Positions 44,707 to 53,208 of a stretch of DNA of 64,000 nucleotides are shown here, in pieces (position 1 is the first letter of the stretch; the number at the start of each line of letters is the position of its first letter). The translations under genes were made by a program, and so were the position numbers. The notes under the pieces are model-generated. The model was given only the letters and a program-made list of their open reading frames with translations. It searched no databases and was not told the DNA's origin. The DNA comes from Salibacterium aidingense DSM 18341 (GTDB taxonomy: Bacteria; Bacillota; Bacilli; Bacillales; Marinococcaceae): assembly GCF_000429685.1 (NCBI RefSeq), contig NZ_KE386940.1, positions 1 through 64,000 on the forward strand, written 5' to 3'.

Positions 44707-44766
44707 AGCGTTGGTTTTTATATATTTATGTAACCGCTTCATCACAAAGACCAGGGAGATGATGGA

Positions 44767-45777
44767 ATGTCGGACCTTATTGTAAAAGCAGAGGAAGTAA
44801 AAGAACTGGTTGTTGAGAAATTGATTTCAGTCGGTCTGTCTCATAATCATGCAGCCACTGTCTCGGATGTGTTAATTCACGCTGATCTTCGTGGTGTTCA
44901 TTCTCACGGTGTTCTGAGGACAGAACATTATGTCAAAAGACTGGCAAAAGGGGGGATTAATGCCGATAGTGATTTTTCTGTGGAAAGAAAGGGGAGGGCT
45001 GCTGCATTATTTGACGGTGATAACGGCATGGGGCACGTGATTGGGAAAGAAGCCATGGATTATTCCATCCAGCTATCCAAAGAGAATGGGATTGGTATCG
45101 TTGGTGTTATCAATTCAAGCCACTGCGGGGCACTCTCTTATTTTTCGGAACAGGCAGCCAAAGAGGATACGATAAGCATGATTGTGACACAGACAGATAG
45201 TGCGGTTGTTCCTTTTGGAGGAGCAGCGTCTTACTTCGGAACGAACCCGATAGCATTTGGATTTCCTGCTAAAAACAAGCGGCCGATTATTCTGGATATG
45301 GCGACAAGCAACGTTGCTTTCGGAAAGGTCCTGCATGCAAGAGAAAAGGGGGAGTCGATCCCGCCGGACTGGGGGGTGGAGGAACATGGCCATCCCGTAA
45401 CGGACCCCTCTGAGGTCAAATATCTTTTACCAGTGGGAGGGCCGAAAGGGTACGGCCTGGCTCTGACCGTCGATGTATTATCCGGAATACTGACAGGTTC
45501 AGCCTTTGGCCCATCCATTACTCCGATGTATGGAAATTATGAAGAATACCGCCGGCTCAGCCATACGATCATTACAATGGATGCAGGATTATTTCTGGAA
45601 AAGGAGGAGTTTTTAACCAGCATAGATCAGATGATAGAGGAACTGCACAAAGTTACACCGGCAAAAGGTGTGGAGAAGGTACTTGTTCCCGGGGAACCGG
45701 AACAGATAAAACAGGAGAAATACGAAAAACACGGCATTCCAGTGTCCAGGACCGTGTACGATTACCTCAAGTCCTGA
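44767..45777 (+). CDS. Ldh-family NAD(P)-dependent 2-hydroxyacid dehydrogenase (AllD-like)
   Basis: 336 residues of the malate/L-sulfolactate/ureidoglycolate dehydrogenase family, not classical LDH. Key blocks: ADLRGVHSHGVLRTEHYVKR with active-site His47, SSHCGALSYFSEQAA, VVPFGGAASYFGTNPIAFGF and LPVGGPKGYGLALTVDVLSG. From memory it resembles E. coli ureidoglycolate dehydrogenase AllD over its full length. Allantoin genes are absent, and the neighbours (TRAP transporter, zinc dehydrogenase) suggest an imported hydroxy- or sugar acid instead. The exact substrate cannot be read. Confidence 0.85.
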   Translation: MSDLIVKAEEVKELVVEKLISVGLSHNHAATVSDVLIHADLRGVHSHGVLRTEHYVKRLAKGGINADSDFSVERKGRAAALFDGDNGMGHVIGKEAMDYSIQLSKENGIGIVGVINSSHCGALSYFSEQAAKEDTISMIVTQTDSAVVPFGGAASYFGTNPIAFGFPAKNKRPIILDMATSNVAFGKVLHAREKGESIPPDWGVEEHGHPVTDPSEVKYLLPVGGPKGYGLALTVDVLSGILTGSAFGPSITPMYGNYEEYRRLSHTIITMDAGLFLEKEEFLTSIDQMIEELHKVTPAKGVEKVLVPGEPEQIKQEKYEKHGIPVSRTVYDYLKS

Positions 45778-45880
45778 ACCATACCAAACGGTCTTTTCGA
45801 AGGGTATCTTGCATTGGCGAAAGGGTCATGATCACTTGGCAAACGAGTTGAAAAATAAAGCGAAAAGGGGAGAGGTTGAA

Positions 45881-46924
45881 GTGCATACCATATTCCGGCT
45901 CTTTATTATGACAGCGTTGTTATTGACAATGGCAGCTTGTGGGGATGAAGCATCGGAGAATGAAGGAACCGCGGGAGACGGAGAAGGGCCAGACAGCGGG
46001 AATACGAATTCTGGGGAGCAGATTACGTGGAAGCTGGGCCACCTATCCAATGAAGATCATTCCTGGCATGAAACGGCAGAACGTTTCGCGGAATTGGTCG
46101 ACGAAAAGACAGACGGACGGCTGCAGATTGAAATATACCCGAATGAAGAGCTTGGCAGTGAAACGGATGTCATTGACAGCATTAGTGCCGGCACCGCTGA
46201 TATGACGATTACCGGCGAATCGATGGCAAACTGGGCTCCGGAAACAGCGATGCTGGGTGCCCCCTATGTGATTAACAGTGAAGAACACCTTCAGACAGTC
46301 GTAGAAGGGGGTATCGGGGAAGAACTGGAACAGACGATTAAAGAAGACGTCGGCCTTACTCCTTTGTATTATCACATGAGGGCTCCCAGGAATTTAACCT
46401 CCAATGAACCGATTTCTTCTCCGGATGATTTGAACGGATTTAAAATGCGTGTTCCAAACGTTCCGCTGTTTATGGATGCCTGGTCAGGAGCCGGAGCAAG
46501 TCCGCAGACAATGGCTTTCAATGAAGTATTTACCGGGCTGCAGCAGGGTGTGATTGACGGACAGGAAAACCCGGTGGATTTGATACACAGTGCGGGTTTT
46601 TATGAAGTGCAGGACTATGTGAACGTGACAGAGCACGTATACGGATGGGTCTATGTTGTCGTTGGCAATGATCAGTTTAACGAGTTGGATGAAGAGATGC
46701 AGGAAGCTGTCGTGGAAGCCGGGGAAGAAGTACAAAGCCTGAGCCGGGAATTATATGAAGAGGATACAGAAGAATATACGAACATGCTGAAAGAAGAAGG
46801 GATGGAATTTAACGAAGACGTAGATAAAGAAGCGTTTGCAGAGGCGATGAGACCAGCGATTGAAGAAAGTCTCAATGAAGAACAGCTCGACCTATATGAA
46901 AGAATTGTAGAGGCGGGAGAATAA
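45881..46924 (+). CDS. TRAP transporter substrate-binding protein (DctP family), lipoprotein
   Basis: 347 residues from GTG 45881, chosen because AGGGGAGAGG precedes it and it gives a proper signal: MHTIFRLFIMTALLLTMAAC, lipobox cysteine 20. The mature part has the DctP fold with WKLGHLSNEDHSWHETAERF, YPNEELGSETDVIDSISAGT, the organic-acid-binding region FKMRVPNVPLF and EVFTGLQQGVIDGQENPVD. It binds a carboxylate outside the membrane for the DctQ/DctM permease. A strong hairpin separates it from dctQ, consistent with higher expression of the binding protein. Confidence 0.93.
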   Translation: MHTIFRLFIMTALLLTMAACGDEASENEGTAGDGEGPDSGNTNSGEQITWKLGHLSNEDHSWHETAERFAELVDEKTDGRLQIEIYPNEELGSETDVIDSISAGTADMTITGESMANWAPETAMLGAPYVINSEEHLQTVVEGGIGEELEQTIKEDVGLTPLYYHMRAPRNLTSNEPISSPDDLNGFKMRVPNVPLFMDAWSGAGASPQTMAFNEVFTGLQQGVIDGQENPVDLIHSAGFYEVQDYVNVTEHVYGWVYVVVGNDQFNELDEEMQEAVVEAGEEVQSLSRELYEEDTEEYTNMLKEEGMEFNEDVDKEAFAEAMRPAIEESLNEEQLDLYERIVEAGE

Positions 46925-46930
46925 AACGGA

Positions 46931-46965
46931 CGACAAAGAGCGCGTAATGCTCGCGCTCTTTGTCG
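46931..46965 (+). promoter_or_regulatory. Intercistronic hairpin between dctP- and dctQ-like genes
   Basis: CGACAAAGAGCGCG and CGCGCTCTTTGTCG (46931-46944, 46952-46965) form a perfect 14-bp stem with loop TAATGCT, starting 7 bp after the dctP stop. No T-tract follows, so it probably protects the upstream mRNA from 3' decay and/or partly stops transcription rather than ending the operon. Confidence 0.6.
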
Positions 46966-47010
46966 ATAAAGAAAATTTGGTTTTGAAAGCCTTGGAAAGA
47001 GGAGATAGGC

Positions 47011-47493
47011 ATGCAGATATATCATTGGTTAACCCGGGTGATTCAACTGCTCACGCTGCTGTTTTTTTCTGCGCTGATTTTGGTGGTAATGCTTCAAATT
47101 GTATCTCGGTTTATGCCTTTTGGTTTTATGTGGACCGAAGAAATGTCGCGTTTTTTATTTATATTTGCGGTGGCATTTGGAGCTCCCCTTGCTATGGAGA
47201 AACGGGATTATGTTCGGGTGGATGTTCTTCTGGGGTTTTTGCCGACGAAGCTCAGAAAATATTATGATGCGGTCATTTATTTGATGACAGGGCTCTTTTC
47301 CACCTTGTTAATTTATTATGCTTACGAATTAACGGTGATTGGACAAAACCGCACCTCTGCCACCCTGGCCGTTGATATGTCTTATATTTACGCCAGTATG
47401 ATTGCATTATTTCTGCTGCTCGGTTTATACAGTTTCTGTAATGTGTATTTTGTGATCCAGGAAGCAAAAGCAGAGGGAGGAGCGGATGAATGA
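47011..47493 (+). CDS. TRAP transporter small permease (DctQ family)
   Basis: 160 residues, four transmembrane helices, GAGGAG before the ATG. The DctQ motif is visible in FMWTEEMSRFLFIFAVAFGA and KRDYVRVDVLLGFLP. Its stop overlaps the dctM start by ATGA. It forms the membrane complex with DctM and uses the sodium or proton gradient; sodium would suit a halophile. Confidence 0.92.
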   Translation: MQIYHWLTRVIQLLTLLFFSALILVVMLQIVSRFMPFGFMWTEEMSRFLFIFAVAFGAPLAMEKRDYVRVDVLLGFLPTKLRKYYDAVIYLMTGLFSTLLIYYAYELTVIGQNRTSATLAVDMSYIYASMIALFLLLGLYSFCNVYFVIQEAKAEGGADE

Positions 47494-48767
47494 TGGCTCT
47501 TTTGTTATTTTTATCTTTTATTGTACTCATTTTGTTAGGAGTTCCGATTGCTTTCAGTCTCGGTCTTTCCTCTCTGTTGTATATTTTTATACAGGATATT
47601 TCCATGAATGTGATGGTCCAGAAAATGTTCGAAGGCATCAATTCGTTCGTTTTATTGTGTATCCCCGGGTTTGTCCTGGCTGGAAACCTGATGAATGCCG
47701 GTGGAATTACGCCTAGAATCATAGACTTCACCAAAAAAATAGTCGGGCATATCCGTGGCGGTCTCGGTCTGGCCAATGTTGGATCTTCGATGGGGTTTGC
47801 GGGGATATCGGGAACAGCACTTGCTGATACGGCAAGTATTGGAGCGGTAATGATACCGGCCATGAAGAAGGAAGGCTACAGTGCTCCTTTTGCAGTGGCC
47901 GTTACGTCGTCTTCCTCTACCATCGGGCCCATCATTCCTCCTTCTCTGCCGATGATTATTGTGGGGACTCTTGCCACGGTATCGATCGGGGATTTATTCT
48001 TAGCGGGAGCCGTACCGGGAGTGTTGCTTGGTATCAGTTTAATGATAGTGACCTATGCGCTGTCCGTGAAAAAGGGATATCCGAAAGGAGAACGGGAAAG
48101 TCTGAAGGCGATAGTGAAAGCGTTTCCTGATGCTTTTTGGGCGTTAATGATGACTGTGGTTATTCTTGCCGGCATTTTAAGTGGAATGTTCACACCGACA
48201 GAAGCTGCGATTGTAGCGGTGGTTTATGCACTCTTTGTAGGGCTCTTTCTCTACCGGGAATTAAAGTTGAAAGATATTCCCGGCATTATGATTGATTCGA
48301 TGATTACTACTGCTGGAATACTGGTGCTAGTTGGTTTTGCCAACTTATATGGCTGGATCCTCGTTAGTGAACAGATCCCGCAGTTAGTGGCAGATACGAT
48401 TCTATCCATATCGCCTAATGCGATTGTCGTTATTCTTCTCTTGAACCTGCTGCTGCTGTTTATCGGAACTTTTATGGAAACGATTGCCGCTCTCGTTATT
48501 TTGTTTCCAGTCCTGCTGCCGGTGGCTGTAGAAATTGGCATGGACCCTGTTCAGTTCGGGGTGATGATGGTGCTGAACCTTATGATCGGCCTCTCCACTC
48601 CTCCGGTCGGTGTCTGTCTCTTTGTGGCTTCCAATATCGGAAAAGTCTCTCTCGTCCGGGCCTCCGTGGCATTGATTCCTTTTCTGGCGGTGAGTCTTGT
48701 GGTTTTACTGCTGGTAAGTTTTGTTCCAGAGATTACGTTATTTTTACCAGACTTGATTGATTCTTGA
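47490..48767 (+). CDS. TRAP transporter large permease (DctM family)
   Basis: 425 residues, about twelve helices. Family blocks: GVPIAFSLGLSSLLYIFI, GFAGISGTALADTASIGAVM, SSSTIGPIIPPSLPMIIVG and NLMIGLSTPPVGVCLFV. It is the transport channel of the TRAP system, translated coupled to DctQ. The zinc dehydrogenase gene follows by 17 bp, so transporter and enzyme are co-transcribed. Confidence 0.94.
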   Translation: MMALLLFLSFIVLILLGVPIAFSLGLSSLLYIFIQDISMNVMVQKMFEGINSFVLLCIPGFVLAGNLMNAGGITPRIIDFTKKIVGHIRGGLGLANVGSSMGFAGISGTALADTASIGAVMIPAMKKEGYSAPFAVAVTSSSSTIGPIIPPSLPMIIVGTLATVSIGDLFLAGAVPGVLLGISLMIVTYALSVKKGYPKGERESLKAIVKAFPDAFWALMMTVVILAGILSGMFTPTEAAIVAVVYALFVGLFLYRELKLKDIPGIMIDSMITTAGILVLVGFANLYGWILVSEQIPQLVADTILSISPNAIVVILLLNLLLLFIGTFMETIAALVILFPVLLPVAVEIGMDPVQFGVMMVLNLMIGLSTPPVGVCLFVASNIGKVSLVRASVALIPFLAVSLVVLLLVSFVPEITLFLPDLIDS

Positions 48768-48784
48768 GAAAAGGGGAAGATGAT

Positions 48785-49807
48785 ATGAAAGCGATCCAGG
48801 TTTCAGAACCGGGGAAGTTACAGGTTATCGAAAAAGATGAACCAGCAGCCCCGGGAGCAAATGAAATAAAAGTGAAAATGAAACGAATGGGAATCTGCGG
48901 ATCGGATATCCACATTTTACATGGGGAAAACCCATTTGCCACCTATCCGCGCATTATTGGCCACGAAGCAGCCGGAGAAGTAGTGGAGGCAGGGACAAAC
49001 ACGGCTGGAGTTGGTAGGGGAGATAAGGTGGTTCTTGAACCTATTCGCTATTGCGGACAGTGTTATCCCTGTCGAAAGGGAAGACCTAATGTGTGTGAAT
49101 CCCTGCAGGTATATGGGGTTCATCTTGACGGCGGCGGCCGGGAATATATCACGGTGGAGGAGAGTGTGGTGCATAAAGTAAACCCTGAGCTGGATTGGTC
49201 AGAGGCCGCGTTAATTGAGCCTTTCACCATTGGGGCACAGGCCGTGTATCGGGGCCAGGTGCAAAAAGGAGATCTTGTGTTTATTATGGGGGCCGGTCCC
49301 ATCGGCTTGTGCTGTTTGAAAATGGCAAAGGAAGCCGGAGCGGCTGCCGCTATATCCGATTTCAATGAAAAACGGCTTGCTTTTGCTGCAGAGTGGGGTG
49401 CAGACTTTCTTCTGAATCCGCAGAAGCAGGACGTGGAAGATACGATAACAGCCTGGAGCGAAGGAATGGGAGCCAACGTTGTCATAGACGCGGTAGGAAC
49501 GACAAAAACCTTGGAACAGGCCGTCCAGGCAGCCTCCGCGGCAGGGCGTGTGGTGCTGCTCGGGTTTCATCCCGAACCTTCTTCCATCACGCAGGCCCTC
49601 ATTACGAAAAAAGAGTTGAGCATCTGTGGTTCAAGACTGCAGACCTATCGTTTCCCCGGAGTCATTGATTTATTTAATTCTCCAACCTTTGATGTCAAAG
49701 ACTTGGTGAGCCATGAATTTCCTTTAGCCAATGCCGCGGAAGCTTTTTCCTTAATAGAAAACAATCCGGAAAACGTACGAAAAGTAATGCTCAAAATCAG
49801 TGAATAA
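48785..49807 (+). CDS. Zinc-dependent alcohol/polyol dehydrogenase (MDR superfamily)
   Basis: 340 residues from ATG 48785 (AAAGGGGAAG upstream). Catalytic zinc ligands Cys38, His60 and Glu61 (GICGSDIH, IIGHEAAGE); structural zinc cysteines 90, 93, 96 and 104 (CGQCYPCRKGRPNVC); Rossmann motif VFIMGAGPIGLCCLKMA. Relatives oxidise sorbitol, threonine, galactitol or sugar acids such as L-galactonate. As the last gene of the TRAP/AllD cluster it should catalyse another oxidation of the imported compound. Confidence 0.9.
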   Translation: MKAIQVSEPGKLQVIEKDEPAAPGANEIKVKMKRMGICGSDIHILHGENPFATYPRIIGHEAAGEVVEAGTNTAGVGRGDKVVLEPIRYCGQCYPCRKGRPNVCESLQVYGVHLDGGGREYITVEESVVHKVNPELDWSEAALIEPFTIGAQAVYRGQVQKGDLVFIMGAGPIGLCCLKMAKEAGAAAAISDFNEKRLAFAAEWGADFLLNPQKQDVEDTITAWSEGMGANVVIDAVGTTKTLEQAVQAASAAGRVVLLGFHPEPSSITQALITKKELSICGSRLQTYRFPGVIDLFNSPTFDVKDLVSHEFPLANAAEAFSLIENNPENVRKVMLKISE

Positions 49808-49839
49808 AAAATGCTCCCTGGTTTCAGATGCGCGGCGGA

Positions 49840-50017
49840 GGACATTTATTCCGTTATTTCTTTCATTTGTCCGATTTTGAAAGGGGAATTGGACATTTGT
49901 TCCGTTATTTACCCTTCACAGTATAAAAAACGCGGCCTGGAGCCCGGATAGCGGCATAAATGTCCGAAAAAACCGCCCTTCGCCCCTGATTCTGCCATTT
50001 AGCGGAATAAATGTCCG
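49840..50017. repeat. Dispersed palindromic repeat, family A copy 4 (long form)
   Basis: Two left arms (GGACATTTATTCCGTTATTT at 49840 and GGACATTTGTTCCGTTATTT near 49892) and two right arms (ATAGCGGCATAAATGTCCG near 49949 and TTAGCGGAATAAATGTCCG ending 50017). It lies between the convergent ends of the zinc dehydrogenase and the ATP-grasp gene and takes up nearly the whole gap. Confidence 0.88.
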
Positions 50018-50064
50018 CCAGGGGCACCGCCTACAATATCAGCTTGTAACCTGCCCGTCGTTTC

Positions 50065-51087
50065 TTATTCATCATTTTCGACAAAAAGGTTTTCACGGTA
50101 CCGGATCATGCGCGCATTCCATTTTGGGCGGACGTCTGCTTCTTCCCCAAGAATGTAATATTGTAAGAATAAATAAGGAAAATTGACGTTGGAACCGAGA
50201 CTCATCACCTGACTTCCGCAGAAGCGGGGGTTGACATCCGTCAATTTATATCCCTCTTCGGTTTTGATAAACTGGATATTGATAAAACCATGGGAAACCA
50301 AAGCTTTCGTGATGCCAGACGCTGCTTCGATCAACTCTTTGTTATATACAACCGTTCCGTCCAGAACAATACCATTGGAAACGCCGGTGCGTTCCCGGGG
50401 CAGGGCAGTAACGATCCGCCCTTCATGGATGAACACGTCCACGCTGTATTCCATCCCTTCCAGGTACTCCATGGCGAGTCGTCGTTCTGTAGAAGGAATA
50501 TCACAATAATCCTCCATACTTAATATGTTCCGTTTTCCTTCCTTCACCGCGTTCAGAAAAGTTTCCCGGTCTGTTAAAATAAAGAATCCCAACGCCCCAT
50601 GGCTGTTCACCTGTTTCGTCACAATGCAGGAGTGATCGGAAAAATGATCACGGCGGATGCGGCGTAGTTCCTCACAATGATTAAACCCGTGATATTTCGG
50701 AATATAAGCCGAAAACCCTGTTTCTGCTAAATACTGATAAATGCTCTCTTTATCCATTAAGACCTCAAAAATACGGCTTTTCGGGAGGGCCACTTCAACC
50801 TGCAGCCGGTGGCGGAAGTCATTATATATGTTTATTTCTTCATGGAGAGACGGGAAGACAGCATCTATGTTTTCCTTTTGCACAATATCACGGATCGCCT
50901 GTTTATAATGTTCTGTTTCAGAATAACGAGGGATCTGATAGACAGCATCGCAGAATTGATTGCCGGAGGTCACCCGCCTGCGGTCCGCCCCCACAATATA
51001 CACGTTTTCTTTGTTTTTTAGTCCATGCAGGATACCCTGGGCGGTCGGACCTCCGATTCCTGTTACTAATACATGTATGCTTTCCAT
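50065..51087 (-). CDS. ATP-grasp domain protein (CarB/PylC-like ligase), orphan
   Basis: 340 residues. The N-terminal pre-ATP-grasp part (1-105) has VLVTGIGGPTAQGILHGLKN; the ATP-grasp domain (about 110-310) has the ATP-binding strand CIVTKQVNSHGALGFFIL, MEYLEGMEYSVDVFIHEGRI and the metal-binding KLTDVNPRFCGSQVM. Such enzymes join a carboxylate to an amine or thiol through an acyl phosphate. No partner genes are close, so the product (for example a dipeptide or a cell-surface modification) cannot be predicted. Monocistronic. Confidence 0.82.
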   Translation of the reverse strand: MESIHVLVTGIGGPTAQGILHGLKNKENVYIVGADRRRVTSGNQFCDAVYQIPRYSETEHYKQAIRDIVQKENIDAVFPSLHEEINIYNDFRHRLQVEVALPKSRIFEVLMDKESIYQYLAETGFSAYIPKYHGFNHCEELRRIRRDHFSDHSCIVTKQVNSHGALGFFILTDRETFLNAVKEGKRNILSMEDYCDIPSTERRLAMEYLEGMEYSVDVFIHEGRIVTALPRERTGVSNGIVLDGTVVYNKELIEAASGITKALVSHGFINIQFIKTEEGYKLTDVNPRFCGSQVMSLGSNVNFPYLFLQYYILGEEADVRPKWNARMIRYRENLFVENDE

Positions 51088-51333
51088 TATTCATCTCCTT
51101 GGATAAAAGAGTCACGTGAGAAGGTACTGGAATTATAAATATTATGTGCCTAATCTTCAAAAGCAATCCGTCCTGTTTTTCCCTCCTCCTTTTACCCTGT
51201 GTCCGCCTATTTATAACATGGTAATATAGGGAAATAAAAAAGGGGAAAGCCGTTTAAAAAAGCAATCGAAAAGAAGGTTCGATCGTGATTTCTGTTAGGA
51301 TAAAAGCAGGTAAAAAAGAAGGAGGAAGAGAAA

Positions 51334-51834
51334 ATGGAGCGAAGTCTCAATGAACTGCTCATCCAGGAATTTTCTGAGGAAGCTGCTTCCACGCGTCAGG
51401 TGCTGGAACGGGTACCGGAGGAAAAACTGTCCTGGGCGCCGCACGAAAAATCAATGACGCTCGGACAGCTGACCCTTCACATTGCCATTCTTCCAGATAG
51501 GCTGACTGAGTATTTTAGTGAATTGACCCGGAATGCCCCTGACGTCCCTTTGCCGGAAGCTGAATCTGCAGCGCAGATACTCACCGAGCTGGAGCAGAGC
51601 GAAGCAGCTGTGATGGAAAAGATAGAGGAATGGTCGGAAGAGGAATTAATGGCGGAGTGGAAAATGGTAGAACAGGAACAAACGCTTCTTTCCGGTCCGC
51701 GGTACTACATGATCCGTTCCATTCTGTTGAACCACTGGTATCATCACCGCGGTCAGCTTACCGTTTACCTGCGTTTACTTGATATCCCGGTTCCTGCGGT
51801 ATATGGTTCCAGTGCTGATGAAAAACCCCTCTAA
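51334..51834 (+). CDS. DinB-family metalloprotein
   Basis: 166 residues, four-helix bundle, AAGGAGGAAG before the ATG. The three metal-ligand histidines of the family are at His49 (LGQLTLHIA) and His134/His138 (LLNHWYHHRGQL). DinB-like proteins are either thiol S-transferases (bacillithiol-dependent) or of unknown function; the R-G-Q-L context is the standard family ending. Closed by a terminator. Confidence 0.9.
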   Translation: MERSLNELLIQEFSEEAASTRQVLERVPEEKLSWAPHEKSMTLGQLTLHIAILPDRLTEYFSELTRNAPDVPLPEAESAAQILTELEQSEAAVMEKIEEWSEEELMAEWKMVEQEQTLLSGPRYYMIRSILLNHWYHHRGQLTVYLRLLDIPVPAVYGSSADEKPL

Positions 51835-51857
51835 AAAAGAACATTCGCGCTTGAAAG

Positions 51858-51884
51858 AACTGCGGGTTTCCCCGCAGTTTTTTT
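51858..51884 (+). terminator. Terminator of the DinB gene
   Basis: AACTGCGGG, TTTC, CCCGCAGTT followed by a run of T: a perfect 9-bp stem, 24 bp after the stop codon. Confidence 0.92.
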
Positions 51885-51921
51885 ATGTGCTGATTTTGAG
51901 GGGATAATTATTATTTTCGGA

Positions 51922-51958
51922 ATATTACTTTGACAGATGAAGTAATATGTTGTAAATT
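51922..51958 (+). promoter_or_regulatory. SigA promoter with overlapping palindrome, upstream of padR
   Basis: TTGACA (51930-51935), 17-base spacer, TAAATT (51953-51958). Perfect 9-bp arms ATATTACTT (51922-51930) and AAGTAATAT (51940-51948) flank the -35 box. A PadR dimer bound here would block the polymerase, as in known PadR autoregulation. Confidence 0.65.
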
Positions 51959-51980
51959 ATATTTCAGGAGGTGAGGAGGT

Positions 51981-52331
51981 ATGGGCAAAAACATATCCAC
52001 AGATTTAATCCGCGGCCATACCGATACGATTGTTCTGAACGTGCTGCGCCACGGGGACAGCTACGGGTATGAGATATATAAAAAGATAGTAAGGCTAAGC
52101 GGTAACCAATATCAATTGAAAGAAGCGACATTATATACAGCTTTCCGAAGACTGGAAAAGGAGGGATCGGTTGAATCCTACTGGGGCGATGAAACCCAGG
52201 GCGGCCGCCGGAAGTATTACCGGATAACAGAGGCAGGACTTCGGCATTATGAACAAAACAAAGCGGATTGGAATTTTGCCAAAGATATTCTGGATAAGTT
52301 AATTGAAGGGGGAATAGAAAATGAGGAATAA
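51981..52331 (+). CDS. PadR-family transcriptional regulator
   Basis: 116 residues, CAGGAGGTGAGGAGG before the ATG. The winged HTH includes TIVLNVLRHGDSYGYEIYKK, KEATLYTAFRRLEKEGSVES and GGRRKYYRITEAG, all standard PadR features. It overlaps the following HAAS/DUF1700-type gene by 11 bp, the usual pairing in Firmicutes, where the membrane partner is thought to adjust regulation or envelope functions. A palindrome over its promoter suggests autorepression. Confidence 0.93.
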   Translation: MGKNISTDLIRGHTDTIVLNVLRHGDSYGYEIYKKIVRLSGNQYQLKEATLYTAFRRLEKEGSVESYWGDETQGGRRKYYRITEAGLRHYEQNKADWNFAKDILDKLIEGGIENEE

Positions 52332-52977
52332 TCAACTCGACCGCAGGGTTCGTTCCTATGTGGATGATCTTTTCGCCGGTGTAGGGGAAAGCCAGCAGCT
52401 GTACGAGCTGAAAGAAGAATTATCCACCAATTTAAAAGAAAAAATCGGTGATTACAAAAAAGAGGGAAGAACCGAAGACGAGGCTTTCAAAGAGGCTGCC
52501 GCTTCGATTGGGGACTTGAGCGGCCTGGTGGACGACATGCGAAACATTGGCGAGGATAAGGTGAAACAGTCGGTGTATTCTTCTATGACAAACCGTATCT
52601 CTACAGCAGGGCTGATTATTGGCGTACTGCTTGCATTGTTTGGAGCGCTGGTGACGTTAATGCTGTATTTTATGGAGCTTCCTCCGGTGAGTACAGCGGG
52701 GCCGGCTATTTTTATAGTGATAGGATGTATTTTAATCACCTATAGCTCGCTGACAAGAGAAACAACCAAAAAATTTGCCATGAACAAAATCCGGGCGATG
52801 CTTTACACGGCTGCGGCAGGTTTGATTTTATTTGGATTTTACACGGCAGTTACCTCTGGTTTTGCCACAGGAGAAATGTTTATTGCGGTCAGCTCCATGA
52901 TGGTATTTTTACTAGCAGGCGTTGGATTGTGGCTTGGTTTGGTTTTAACCGGCAGAAGCCGCCTCAAAGGGCAATAA
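52321..52977 (+). CDS. HAAS/DUF1700-type membrane protein, PadR partner
   Basis: 218 residues. The N-terminal HAAS-like helical domain (1-80) contains LYELKEELSTNLKEKIGDYK and EAFKEAAASIGDLSGLVDDM; four transmembrane helices follow (about 95-215). The ATG lies inside the end of padR with GGGGGAATAG upstream. Such proteins are always found behind PadR regulators; their role is not established. There is no further gene in the operon. Confidence 0.85.
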   Translation: MRNNQLDRRVRSYVDDLFAGVGESQQLYELKEELSTNLKEKIGDYKKEGRTEDEAFKEAAASIGDLSGLVDDMRNIGEDKVKQSVYSSMTNRISTAGLIIGVLLALFGALVTLMLYFMELPPVSTAGPAIFIVIGCILITYSSLTRETTKKFAMNKIRAMLYTAAAGLILFGFYTAVTSGFATGEMFIAVSSMMVFLLAGVGLWLGLVLTGRSRLKGQ

Positions 52978-53010
52978 ATCCTGCATGCATGAGGAGGAGG
53001 ATTCAGCCGG

Positions 53011-53208
53011 GTGCAGGGAAAAAATCAAGATATTTTTACAAGGGTTCATGACGAATATTACAAATTCAAAAGTGACCCTGTTCTTTCTAGTTTAAATCCT
53101 TTCCCAAGTGAACACATCCTCCGGGAATTGACGGGAGAAGGAGAAACGGAATTGTTCCGAATGCTGGAAAAACCCCCTTCTAGCAAAGAGGGGGTTTTCC
53201 TATATTAA
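53011..53208 (+). CDS. Doubtful short ORF running through a terminator
   Basis: GTG 53011 follows GAGGAGGAGG, and the first 45 residues (IFTRVHDEYYKFKSDPVLSS, LNPFPSEHILRELTG) look protein-like, but the frame continues through the terminator stem (53166-53200) before its stop codon. It may be a gene whose end has been replaced, or a remnant. No family recognised. Confidence 0.35.
   Translation: MQGKNQDIFTRVHDEYYKFKSDPVLSSLNPFPSEHILRELTGEGETELFRMLEKPPSSKEGVFLY
53166..53200. terminator. Bidirectional terminator between short ORF and FGGY kinase
   Basis: GGAAAAACCCCC / GGGGGTTTTCC around a 14-base loop, with A-rich left and T-rich right flanks. It can stop transcripts from both sides; the kinase stop codon begins at its right edge. 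Confidence 0.85.

Noticed and set aside
44728-44745. cre-like TGTAACCGCTTCAT before the AllD-like gene
   Set aside because: Two or more mismatches to the CcpA consensus and no matching right half; not reported as a site.
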